Assembly (NCBI RefSeq): GCF_021391495.1
Contig: NZ_CP090063.1
Coordinates: forward strand, 2,480,001 to 2,544,000
Direction of reading: 5' to 3'
DNA: 64,000 nucleotides
DNA from: Amycolatopsis acidiphila
GTDB taxonomy: Bacteria > Actinomycetota > Actinomycetes > Mycobacteriales > Pseudonocardiaceae
Under the pieces are notes generated by a model. The model did no database searches. It worked only from the letters and a program-made list of their open reading frames with translations, and had not been told where the DNA came from. The position numbers were made by a program, and so were the translations under genes. Shown here piece after piece: positions 42,876 through 50,361 of this stretch (within the stretch, counting starts at the first letter, position 1; each line of letters opens with the position of its first letter).

Positions 42876-44027
42876 TTAACGTGCGTTCAGCGAGCGCGCG
42901 ATCACGTTGCGCTGCACCTCACTCGTGCCCTCGCCGATCTCGAGGATCTTCGCGTCGGCGTAGAACCGGGAGATCGCCGACTCGCGCATGTAGCCGTAGC
43001 CGCCGTGGATCTGCAGGCTCGCGCTCGCGGCGCGGTTGGCGACCTCGGAGGCGTAGAGCTTCGCCATGGCCGCGGCCTTGCCGAACGGGCGGCCCTCGTC
43101 GCCCAGCCAGGCCGCCCGGTAGACCAGCCAGCGCGCGGCCTCCACCTCGGTGGCCATGTCGGCGAGCTTGTGCCCGACCGCCTGGAACCCCGACAGCGGC
43201 CTGCCGAACTGCTCGCGGTCCCCGGCGTGGCGCACGGCGAGGTCGAGTGCCGCCTGCGCGAGCGACAGCGAGAGCGCGGCCACGCTGATCCGTCCGGCGT
43301 CGAGGACCTCCAGGAACTGCCGCAGGCCGTTGCCCTCCTCGCCGATGAGGTGGTCCTCGGGCAGGTGGCAGCCGGTGAAGACCAGCTCGCGGGTGTCGAG
43401 CGCGTGCCAGCCGAGCTTGTGCAGCCGCCGCCCCTTCTCGTAGCCCGGGGTGCCGTCGGGCACGAAGAACGTGCCGTACCGCTTCTTCCCGTCCGCACCG
43501 GTGCCGGTGACCGCGAGGACGGTGACCCCGAGGCTGATCTCGGTACCGGCGTTGCTGATGAACATCTTCGTGCCGTCGAGCACCCAGCCGTCCTCGGTGC
43601 GCCGGGCGCGGGTGCGGATGCCGGCCGCGTCCGAGCCGGCGGTCGGCTCGGTCAGGCCGAACGCGCCGAGCTTCTCGCCGGTGGCGAGCGGCACCAGCCA
43701 TCGCTTCTTCTGCTCCTCGGTGCCGAACCGGGCCAGCGGCAGGGTCGCGATGGTCGAGTGCGCGTTCCACGCCGAGGCCACCGACTGGTCGGCCTCGCCG
43801 AGCGCCTCCATGGCGGCCACATAGGACACCAGGCCGGCGTTCGCGCCGCCGTAGGCCTCGTCGACCAGCATGCCCATCAGCCCCAGCTCGCCGAGCTTGC
43901 GGAACACCTCGGCGGGGAAGTGCTCGCGTTCGGACCATTCGGCCGCGTGCGGCGCGATCTCCTTCGCCGCGAAGTCCCGGCACATCCGCTGCAGGGCGAC
44001 GGTCTCCTCGGGCAGGTCGAAATCCAT
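42876..44027 (-). CDS. Acyl-CoA dehydrogenase
   Basis: 383 residues from ATG 44027 (MDFDLPEETVALQ), with GAGGAGCG 8 bases upstream. All three ACAD domains are visible: GAFGLTEPTAGSDAAGI (FAD/substrate), FISNAGTEI, REQFGRPLSGFQAVGHKLADM and YGYMRESAISRFYADAKI. The C-terminal IGEGTSEVQRNVIAR block includes the catalytic Glu (EGTSE). It makes the alpha,beta-unsaturated thioester for the downstream crotonase. One base separates it from the upstream Zn-dehydrogenase stop. Confidence 0.93.
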   Translation of the reverse strand: MDFDLPEETVALQRMCRDFAAKEIAPHAAEWSEREHFPAEVFRKLGELGLMGMLVDEAYGGANAGLVSYVAAMEALGEADQSVASAWNAHSTIATLPLARFGTEEQKKRWLVPLATGEKLGAFGLTEPTAGSDAAGIRTRARRTEDGWVLDGTKMFISNAGTEISLGVTVLAVTGTGADGKKRYGTFFVPDGTPGYEKGRRLHKLGWHALDTRELVFTGCHLPEDHLIGEEGNGLRQFLEVLDAGRISVAALSLSLAQAALDLAVRHAGDREQFGRPLSGFQAVGHKLADMATEVEAARWLVYRAAWLGDEGRPFGKAAAMAKLYASEVANRAASASLQIHGGYGYMRESAISRFYADAKILEIGEGTSEVQRNVIARSLNAR

Positions 44028-44028
44028 C

Positions 44029-45081
44029 TCAGCGCTCCTCGGGGGCAAGCAGGATCTTCAGGTGGTGGCGCGAGCCGAGCTCGTCGAAGGCTTCGAGCCC
44101 GCGCCGCAGCGGGTACACGCCCGTCAGCAGCGGGGACGGGTCGAGCCGGGCGGTCGCGATCAGCTCGAGCACACGCGGGATGTCGAAGTTGTAGCCGAGC
44201 GTGCCGAGCACCGTCCGCTCGAACGGGACCAGCTGGGTGAGCGGCAGCGAGGCGGCCCCGCCGCTGATCCCGGCGAGGACGGCGCGCCCACCGCGGCGCA
44301 CCGCCGTCACCGCCAGTTCGACCTGCTCGGGCAGGCCGGTCGCCTCGACCACGACGTCCGGCCCGACGCGGCCGGTGCGCAGGAAGACTTCGCGCCGCAC
44401 GTCCGTCTCCGCCGGGTCGAAGACCTCGGTCGCGCCCATCTCGGCCGCGCGCTTCGCCCGCTCCGGCGCGGGCTCGCTCACGTAGATCCCCGCCGCCCCG
44501 GCCAGTTTCAGCGCCATCAACGCCGCGACGCCGATCGGCCCGGCGCCCAGCAGTAGCACGTTGTCGCCCGGCTGGACGGCCCCGCGCCGCACCGCGTGCA
44601 GGCCCACCGCGAGGGGTTCGGCGAGCGCGGCCAGCTCGTCGGAGACCCCGTCGGGGATCGGCACCAGCCCTTCGGCCGGCACGGTGACCAGCGGGGCGAA
44701 CGCGCCGTCGGACGCGAGTCCGACCGAGCCGCCCTTGGCGCAGATGTGGTACTCGCCGTGCCGGCACCAGCGGCAGCTCCCGCAGCGCAGGCATGGATCG
44801 ACTGCGACGCGGGTGCCCACGTCGACGCCGGGCACGGGGCTGCCCAGTGCGACCACCCGGCCGCTGAACTCGTGTCCGAGGGTGACAGGCGGGGTGTGCC
44901 CGGTCAGCGGATGGGGTCCGGTCCGGATGAGGTTCGGGCCGTGCCGGTACTCGTGCAGGTCGGTGCCGCAGATACCGCTGTAGGCGACCTCGACGACCGC
45001 CTGGCCGGGTTCCGGCGCCGCCGGCTCGGGAACCTCCTCCAGCCGCACATCGCCTCTTCCGTGCCAGCGCAGCGCTTGCAT
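44029..45081 (-). CDS. Zinc-dependent alcohol dehydrogenase, butanediol dehydrogenase-like
   Basis: 350 residues from ATG 45081, with GAAGGTGG 8 bases upstream. MDR fold: SGICGTDLHEY (catalytic Zn Cys), TLGHEFSGRV, structural zinc CGSCRWCRHGEYHIC and cofactor LLLGAGPIGVAALMALK. It resembles 2,3-butanediol and sorbitol dehydrogenases. It is the first gene of the leftward acyl-CoA operon and is divergent from the fused E1 gene, with a TetR-type palindrome (45106-45133) between them. With the E1 enzyme it may oxidise a diol or ketol; unproven. Confidence 0.87.
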   Translation of the reverse strand: MQALRWHGRGDVRLEEVPEPAAPEPGQAVVEVAYSGICGTDLHEYRHGPNLIRTGPHPLTGHTPPVTLGHEFSGRVVALGSPVPGVDVGTRVAVDPCLRCGSCRWCRHGEYHICAKGGSVGLASDGAFAPLVTVPAEGLVPIPDGVSDELAALAEPLAVGLHAVRRGAVQPGDNVLLLGAGPIGVAALMALKLAGAAGIYVSEPAPERAKRAAEMGATEVFDPAETDVRREVFLRTGRVGPDVVVEATGLPEQVELAVTAVRRGGRAVLAGISGGAASLPLTQLVPFERTVLGTLGYNFDIPRVLELIATARLDPSPLLTGVYPLRRGLEAFDELGSRHHLKILLAPEER

Positions 45082-45105
45082 GCCGACCACCTTCGCGTCA
45101 GAGTT

Positions 45106-45133
45106 GTTTTTTCGAACAGTCGGTACAAGAATC
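45106..45133. promoter_or_regulatory. TetR-type operator, copy 1 (divergent dehydrogenase/E1 promoter region)
   Basis: A 28-base imperfect palindrome, with GTTTTTTCG on the left, core CAGTCGGT and AAGAATC on the right. Aligned to the site at 47976-48003 (opposite strand), 19 of 28 positions agree, including all 8 of the core. It lies in the 116-base spacer between the two divergent genes. Likely bound by the TetR protein encoded at 47183-47842. Inferred from pairwise similarity and position. Confidence 0.55.
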
Positions 45134-45197
45134 GTGGTTCCTCGCCCGATGTCAAGGGGGCGGGGAGAAACTCCCGGAAGGCAAGGGCAAGAACGCG

Positions 45198-47168
45198 ATG
45201 ACTTCCACTCAGGCGAGCGACACCGGCACGGGGCTCGGCGCACTTACCGAGATGTACCGGCGGATGCGGCTGATCCGCCAGTTCGAGGACCGGGCGTCGC
45301 GCCTCTACCGCACCAACGAGATCCCCGGCTTCCTGCACCTGTCGATCGGGCAGGAGGGCTCGGCGGTGGGCGCGTGCCGCCCGCTGGACGAGCGCGACGT
45401 GGTGACCTCCACCCACCGCGGGCACGGGCACTGCATCGCCAAGGGGCTCGACGTCACCGGCATGTTCGCCGAGCTGATGGGCCGCCGCACCGGGACCTGC
45501 CAGGGCCGCGGCGGTTCGATGCACATCGCGGACCCGCGCAAGGGGATCTTCGGGGCCAACGGGATCGTGGCCGCGGGGCTGCCGATCGCGGTCGGCGCGG
45601 GCACCGCCGCCCAGCTGCGTGCGCGGGGTGGCGTGGTGCTCGCGTTCTTCGGCGACGGCGCGGTCGCGCAGGGCATGTTCCACGAAGCGGTGAACCTCGC
45701 GGCGGTGTGGCGGCTGCCGGTGCTCTTCTGCTGCGAGAACAACCATTACGCCGAGTTCTCCCCGGCCACCGACCAGCACCGGGCAACACTGGCGGACCGC
45801 GCCCGCGGGTACGGAGTGGACTTCGCGCACGTGGATGGGAACGACGTCGTCGCGGTCGCCGAGACCGTCACCGATCTCGTCGCCGGGCTGCGCGAGGGTG
45901 GTGGGCCGGTGCTGCTGGAGGCCGAGACCTACCGCTGGCACGGGCACTACGAAGGCGATCCCGAGCGGTACCGCGAACCGGCCGAGCTGGCGGAATGGAA
46001 GACCCGGGATCCGTTGGTGCTGCTGGCGAAACGGCTCGACGCCGAACGGGTGGCGGAGATCGACCGCGAGGTCGACGTGCTCATCGACAAGGCCGTCGAG
46101 GAGGCGCGTGCCGCCGAGGAGCCCGCGCCCGAGACGCTCCACCACTACGTCGGCGTGCCACGGGAGCCGGTGCCCGAACCGCCCGAGCCGGCAGGCGAGA
46201 TCTTCCGGACGATGGACGCCGTCCGCGAGGCCCTCGACCACGAACTGGGCGCGGACGACGACGTTTTCGTGGCGGGCATCGACGTCGGGGCCGGGGGCAA
46301 CGTGTTCGGCCTGACCCGTGGCCTCGCGCAGAAGTATCCCGGGCGGGTGCGGGACACGCCGATCTCGGAGAGCGCGATCATCGGAGCCGGGGTGGGCGCG
46401 GCGATGGCGGGGCTGCGGCCGGTGGTCGAGCTGATGTACTTCGACTTCGTGGGCGTGTGCCTCGACCAGCTGATGAACCAGGCGGCGAAGCTGCGGTTCA
46501 TGACCGGCGGCGCGGTGAGCCTGCCGCTGGTGGTGCGCACCCAGTTCGGCGCGGGGAAGTCCTCGGGCAGCCAGCACTCGCAGAGCCTGGAGGCGCTGCT
46601 CGCGCACATCCCGGGCCTCACCGTGGTGATGCCGTCCACCCCGGCGGACACCTACGGCCTGCTGCGTGCCGCGATCCGGGACCCCAACCCGGTGGTGTTC
46701 GTCGAGAACCGCCTGCTGTACGGCAAAAAGGGGCCGCGGCCGGAGCCGGGGCACCTCGTGCCCCTCGGCAAGGCCGCGATCCGCCGCGAGGGCACGGACG
46801 TGACGCTCGTGTCGTACTCGAAGCTGGTGCACGACTGCCTGGAGGTGGCCGAGGAGCTCGCGGCCGGCGGGATCAGCGTCGAGGTGATCGATCTGCGGAC
46901 GATCGCGCCGCTGGACAAGGAGACCGTGCTGCGCTCGCTGGCCAAGACGAACCGGCTCGTCGTCGCGCACCAGGCGGTCGAGTCGTTCGGCGTGGGCGCG
47001 GAACTGGCCGCGATCGCGGCGCGGGAGGGCTTCTGGAGCCTGGACGCACCGGTCGTGCGGGTCGGCGCCGCGTCGACGCCCGCGCCGTACGCGCCGTCGC
47101 TGGAGCGGGAGTGGCTGCCGAGCCGCGAGCGCATCGCGGCGGCGGTCCGGGAGGTGGTGCTGGGCTGA
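45198..47168 (+). CDS. Fused alpha/beta 2-oxoacid (or acetoin) dehydrogenase E1
   Basis: 656 residues. The N-terminal alpha part (about 1-320) has the ThDP motif GDGAVAQGMFHEAVN...ENNHYAEF plus HRGHGHCIAKG. The C-terminal beta part (about 335-656) has ISESAIIGAGVGAAMAGLRP and GGAVSLPLVVRTQFGAG, with a transketolase-C domain (VEVIDLRTIAPLD). Separate AcoA/AcoB or BkdA1/A2 subunits are joined in one chain. No E2 or E3 gene is next to it, so it must borrow these or act differently. Substrate, 2-oxoacid or acetoin, is not decided by sequence. It is convergent with the TetR gene. Confidence 0.87.
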   Translation: MTSTQASDTGTGLGALTEMYRRMRLIRQFEDRASRLYRTNEIPGFLHLSIGQEGSAVGACRPLDERDVVTSTHRGHGHCIAKGLDVTGMFAELMGRRTGTCQGRGGSMHIADPRKGIFGANGIVAAGLPIAVGAGTAAQLRARGGVVLAFFGDGAVAQGMFHEAVNLAAVWRLPVLFCCENNHYAEFSPATDQHRATLADRARGYGVDFAHVDGNDVVAVAETVTDLVAGLREGGGPVLLEAETYRWHGHYEGDPERYREPAELAEWKTRDPLVLLAKRLDAERVAEIDREVDVLIDKAVEEARAAEEPAPETLHHYVGVPREPVPEPPEPAGEIFRTMDAVREALDHELGADDDVFVAGIDVGAGGNVFGLTRGLAQKYPGRVRDTPISESAIIGAGVGAAMAGLRPVVELMYFDFVGVCLDQLMNQAAKLRFMTGGAVSLPLVVRTQFGAGKSSGSQHSQSLEALLAHIPGLTVVMPSTPADTYGLLRAAIRDPNPVVFVENRLLYGKKGPRPEPGHLVPLGKAAIRREGTDVTLVSYSKLVHDCLEVAEELAAGGISVEVIDLRTIAPLDKETVLRSLAKTNRLVVAHQAVESFGVGAELAAIAAREGFWSLDAPVVRVGAASTPAPYAPSLEREWLPSRERIAAAVREVVLG

Positions 47169-47182
47169 GAGTGGGTGCCGGA

Positions 47183-47842
47183 CTAACCCGCCTCCCGGTC
47201 CCGGAACTCGCGGACCCGGTCCTCCAGGTCGTCCGCGTCGTAGCCGGGGCTCGAGAAGCCGGAAACGAGCGTGGCGCAGTACTCGCGCGAGAGGAACTCC
47301 GCGTCCCAGGGGCCGTCCGGGCGGGCCCACTGGTAGGTGTGGTTGTGCATGTTGAGGAACTGCAGCATCGCCAGCCGCGGGTCCAGCTTGCGGAACGCCC
47401 CGGTGTCCATCGCGGCGATCAGGAGGTCCTGGACGATCTTCTCGAACTCCCGCCGCTGCCGCAGCAGCCGCGAGCGGTTCGCGCCGCGCAGGTGGCGGTA
47501 GTCGTGCTCGTAGACCCAGATGTGGTCCAGCCGCGCCAGGATGATCTCCAGCAGCGTCTGCGACAGCAACCGCAGCCGCAGCACCGGCTCCTCCTCCAGG
47601 GCCGCGATCCGCCGGGCGGCGCTCAGCAGCGGGTGCAGCACCCGGTCCTGGATCTCGACGAGCAGGTTCTCCTTCGAGCCGATGTAGTAGTACAGCGCGC
47701 CCTTGGCCAGGCCCGCCACCTGGCCGATCTCGGCGATGCCCGTGGCCGCGTAGCCCTGGCGGGCGAACAGCACGGCGGCCTGGTCGATGATCTCCTGGCG
47801 CTTGATCTCGTAGCCCGGCCCGTGTCCCGGTGGTCTCGGCAT
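47183..47842 (-). CDS. TetR-family regulator of the 41-56 kb catabolic region
   Basis: 219 residues from ATG 47842 (MPRPPGHGPGYEIKRQ). HTH: IIDQAAVLFARQGYAATG and IGQVAGLAKGALYYYIGSKENLL (about 18-62). The C-terminal helical domain resembles TetR_C types of the KstR2/FadR-like acyl-CoA group (LQFLNMHNHTYQWARP). Similar palindromes lie 195 bases upstream of the HyuA operon and at the dehydrogenase/E1 divergent promoter, so it probably represses both and itself. An acyl-CoA inducer is likely by family. Confidence 0.87.
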   Translation of the reverse strand: MPRPPGHGPGYEIKRQEIIDQAAVLFARQGYAATGIAEIGQVAGLAKGALYYYIGSKENLLVEIQDRVLHPLLSAARRIAALEEEPVLRLRLLSQTLLEIILARLDHIWVYEHDYRHLRGANRSRLLRQRREFEKIVQDLLIAAMDTGAFRKLDPRLAMLQFLNMHNHTYQWARPDGPWDAEFLSREYCATLVSGFSSPGYDADDLEDRVREFRDREAG

Positions 47843-47932
47843 GGCACAGCAGCCTATTCGCACCGGGGGCCCCGCGGGGAGCCGCCTGAGGAAAGTCCAC
47901 TTCGGTCCGCGCCTTTCTCACCCGGTCCGGGC

Positions 47933-47962
47933 TTGTCAGCTCGCCACCCCGAGTCTTACAGT
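47933..47962 (+). promoter_or_regulatory. Candidate promoter of the HyuAB operon
   Basis: TTGTCA (47933-47938) and TACAGT (47957-47962) with an 18-base spacer. The predicted transcript start, about 47969, lies just before the palindrome at 47976-48003, so a bound repressor would block elongation or open-complex formation. Confidence 0.5.
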
Positions 47963-47975
47963 GCTTCCCGTCACC

Positions 47976-48003
47976 GTTTCGTAGACCGACTGGTACACGA
48001 AAC
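47976..48003. promoter_or_regulatory. TetR-type operator, copy 2 (HyuAB operon)
   Basis: GTTTCGT-N14-ACGAAAC with perfect 7-base arms and inner ACC/GGT symmetry; 10 of 14 half-site positions match. The core ACCGACTG is shared exactly with the palindrome at 45106-45133. It sits 34 bases upstream of the first gene of the operon and immediately downstream of its candidate promoter. Confidence 0.7.
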
Positions 48004-48037
48004 TCGCCACCGGCACGACACAGTGGAGTGATGGCCC

Positions 48038-48304
48038 GTGAGTGATCAAGAAACCGCTGTCCCGCAAGGGCTTTCCGTGCCCCGGGAGCAGGTCTCCGAG
48101 GACGAGCTGCGTGCCCTGGGCGTCGATCTCGCCCGGGATTTCCCGGGCAGCACCGCCGCGGACTTCCGCCGTTACCCGGTGCTGTCCGAGGGTGGCTGGT
48201 TCCTCGCCGTCAAACACCAGAAGTCGCTCGTTTCGGTCGCCCGCGAGCCGTGGCAGCTGCTCGGCCCGATCACGCTGGCCTCAGACGGCCTCGACGTTTA
48301 CTGA
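48038..48304 (+). CDS. Small protein, first gene of the HyuAB operon, function unknown
   Basis: 88 residues from GTG 48038. No recognised domain. It has an acidic/helical first half (REQVSEDELRALGVDLARDF) and a C-terminal FRRYPVLSEGGWFLAVKHQKSLVSVA block; no signal peptide, no cysteines. It precedes the HyuA-like gene by 16 bases. Acetone and acetophenone carboxylases have an extra small subunit in addition to the HyuA/HyuB-like pair, so this may be the third subunit. That is inference from context only; homology was not established. Confidence 0.65.
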   Translation: MSDQETAVPQGLSVPREQVSEDELRALGVDLARDFPGSTAADFRRYPVLSEGGWFLAVKHQKSLVSVAREPWQLLGPITLASDGLDVY

Positions 48305-48320
48305 GAGAGGAGAACCACCG

Positions 48321-50351
48321 ATGATCGGAGTAGACGTCGGCGGCACGTTCACGGACGTGGTGGCGATCGAGAACGGGGAGATCAAGACCGTCAAGGTGGC
48401 CACCGACGTGCGCACCACCGAACGCGGCGTGCTCAAGGGCGCCGAGGAGATCGGGGTCGGCGCCGCCGAGGTGTTCAACCACGCGAGCACGCACGGGCTC
48501 AACGCGATCATCACCCGGCGGCTGCCGAAGATCGCGTTCCTGACCACCGACGGCCACCGCGACATCCTCGACGTCGGCCGGACCTGGCGCCCCGTCGAAG
48601 GGCTCACCAACCCGGCGTGGCGCCGCTCCTACGGCGACGCCAACCGCCCGCTCGTCCCGCGCTACCTGCGCCGCGGCATCCGCGAACGGCTCACCGCCGA
48701 CGGCGGCGTGCTCATCCCGCTCGACGAGGAGCAGACCCGCGCCGAACTGGCCGTGCTGCGCCGCTGCGGGGTCGAGGGCGTCGCCATCTGCCTGCTCAAC
48801 GCGTACGTGAACGACCACCACGAGGAGCGGCTGCGCCAGCTCGTGCACGAGGAGCTCGGCCAGATCCCGGTGTCGATCTCGAGCGAGGTCTCGCCGCTGG
48901 CCAAGGAGTTCGCGCGCGCCTCCACCACCGTCATCGACGTGTTCATGCGCCTGATCTACGGCGAGTACACCGAACGCCTCGACAGCGGACTGCGGGAGCT
49001 GGGCTTCGGCGGCGACCTGAACTTCGCCGACTGCGCCGCCCAGCTGGTCCGCTCCGACGTGGCGATGGAGCACCCGTTCCGCATCGTGTTCGCCGGCCCC
49101 GCCGCGGGCACGGTGTCCAGCGCGCACTTCGGCGGCGTCATCGGCGCCGGCAACCTCCTGTGCGCCGACGTCGGCGGGACCTCGTGCGACATCAGCATGG
49201 TCACCGACGGCAACCCGTTCGTGAACACCACATTCGAGCTGGAACACGACCTGATCGTCAACGCGCTGTCCAACGAGGTCTCCAGCATCGGCGCCGGCGG
49301 CGGCAGCCTGGTCACGATCAGCCCCGCCGGTGAGCTCAAGGTCGGCCCCGGCAGCGCCGGCGCGGACCCGGGTCCCGCGTGCTACGGGATCGGCGGCACC
49401 CAGCCGACCACCACCGACACCTGCCTGCTGATGGGCATCATCGACCCGGACGGGTTCGCGGGCGGGCGGATGAAGCTCGACCCGGAGCTTTCGCGGCAGG
49501 CGTTCGAACAGCTCGACACGAAGCTCTCCTTCGAGCAGCGGGTGTCCTACGCGTTCAACATCGGCATCAACAACATCGCCGAAGGCGTCGTCAACATCGC
49601 GATCCAGCACGGCGTCGACCCGCGCGACTACAGCCTTGTCGCCTACGGCGCGGCGGGCCCGATGCTGCTGCCCGCGGTGCTGGACCTGGTGCACGCCGCG
49701 GAGGTCATCGTGCCACCGCACCCCGGCCTGTTCTCCGCGCTGGGCCTGGTCAGCTCGGACCTCGTCTACGCCGACAGCCGCAGCGCGTACACCCTGTTGT
49801 CCGCCGAGGCCGCCGAGTCGATCGACAAGGTCTACGCGTCGATGGAGCAGCGGTTGTCCGAGCGGCTGAAGGAGAAGGACCGCGGCAAGGTCACCTTCGT
49901 CCGCAGCTTCGACGGCAGGCTCGCCGGGCAGACCTGGGAGACCCCGTTCATCTCCGTGCCCGACGGTGAGATCACCGCCGAAGCCGTCGAGCGGATGGTC
50001 TCGAACTTCCACGACGCGTACGCCGAGCGCTCGGGCAACAGGTTCGAGGCGCTGCCGGTGCAGGGCGTGACCTACCGGGTCCAGGCCGTGGTGCACGCCG
50101 ACAAGGTGGAGTACCCGGTGCTGCCCGAGCGGCCCGCGGGCGAACGCCCCGAGCCCACCCGCACGCTGACCATCCGGCACCTGAGCGAAACCGACCTCGA
50201 AGCCGCCGAGTACCAGCGCGCGGACCTGCGTGCCGGTGACGAGATCGCCGGTCCCGCCGTCATCCGCGAGCCCCTGTCCACGACGTTCCTCGTGCCGGGC
50301 CAGACCGCGCACGTCGGGGCGCACGGCGAGCTGCGCATCCGCAAGGCGTGA
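48321..50351 (+). CDS. Hydantoinase A / ketone carboxylase beta-type subunit (HyuA-like)
   Basis: 676 residues. ASKHA-type ATP site at the start: MIGVDVGGTFTDVVAI. Further blocks include FNHASTHGLNAIITR, ILDVGRTWRP, ADVGGTSCDISMV and SIGAGGGSLVTI with the hydantoinase/oxoprolinase signature GPGSAGADPGPACYG. Relatives either hydrolyse hydantoins and 5-oxoproline with ATP or carboxylate acetone and acetophenone. Co-occurrence with SDRs and an acyl-CoA ligase favours a carboxylase-like role here. GAGAGGAGAA lies upstream; 10 bases separate it from the HyuB-like gene. Confidence 0.87.
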   Translation: MIGVDVGGTFTDVVAIENGEIKTVKVATDVRTTERGVLKGAEEIGVGAAEVFNHASTHGLNAIITRRLPKIAFLTTDGHRDILDVGRTWRPVEGLTNPAWRRSYGDANRPLVPRYLRRGIRERLTADGGVLIPLDEEQTRAELAVLRRCGVEGVAICLLNAYVNDHHEERLRQLVHEELGQIPVSISSEVSPLAKEFARASTTVIDVFMRLIYGEYTERLDSGLRELGFGGDLNFADCAAQLVRSDVAMEHPFRIVFAGPAAGTVSSAHFGGVIGAGNLLCADVGGTSCDISMVTDGNPFVNTTFELEHDLIVNALSNEVSSIGAGGGSLVTISPAGELKVGPGSAGADPGPACYGIGGTQPTTTDTCLLMGIIDPDGFAGGRMKLDPELSRQAFEQLDTKLSFEQRVSYAFNIGINNIAEGVVNIAIQHGVDPRDYSLVAYGAAGPMLLPAVLDLVHAAEVIVPPHPGLFSALGLVSSDLVYADSRSAYTLLSAEAAESIDKVYASMEQRLSERLKEKDRGKVTFVRSFDGRLAGQTWETPFISVPDGEITAEAVERMVSNFHDAYAERSGNRFEALPVQGVTYRVQAVVHADKVEYPVLPERPAGERPEPTRTLTIRHLSETDLEAAEYQRADLRAGDEIAGPAVIREPLSTTFLVPGQTAHVGAHGELRIRKA

Positions 50352-50361
50352 AGGGAAGACC

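Noticed and set aside
45706..46030. Possible split of the E1 gene into two genes by frameshift
   Set aside because: The single frame is open from 45198 to 47168 with all alpha and beta motifs in order, so it is a genuine fusion.
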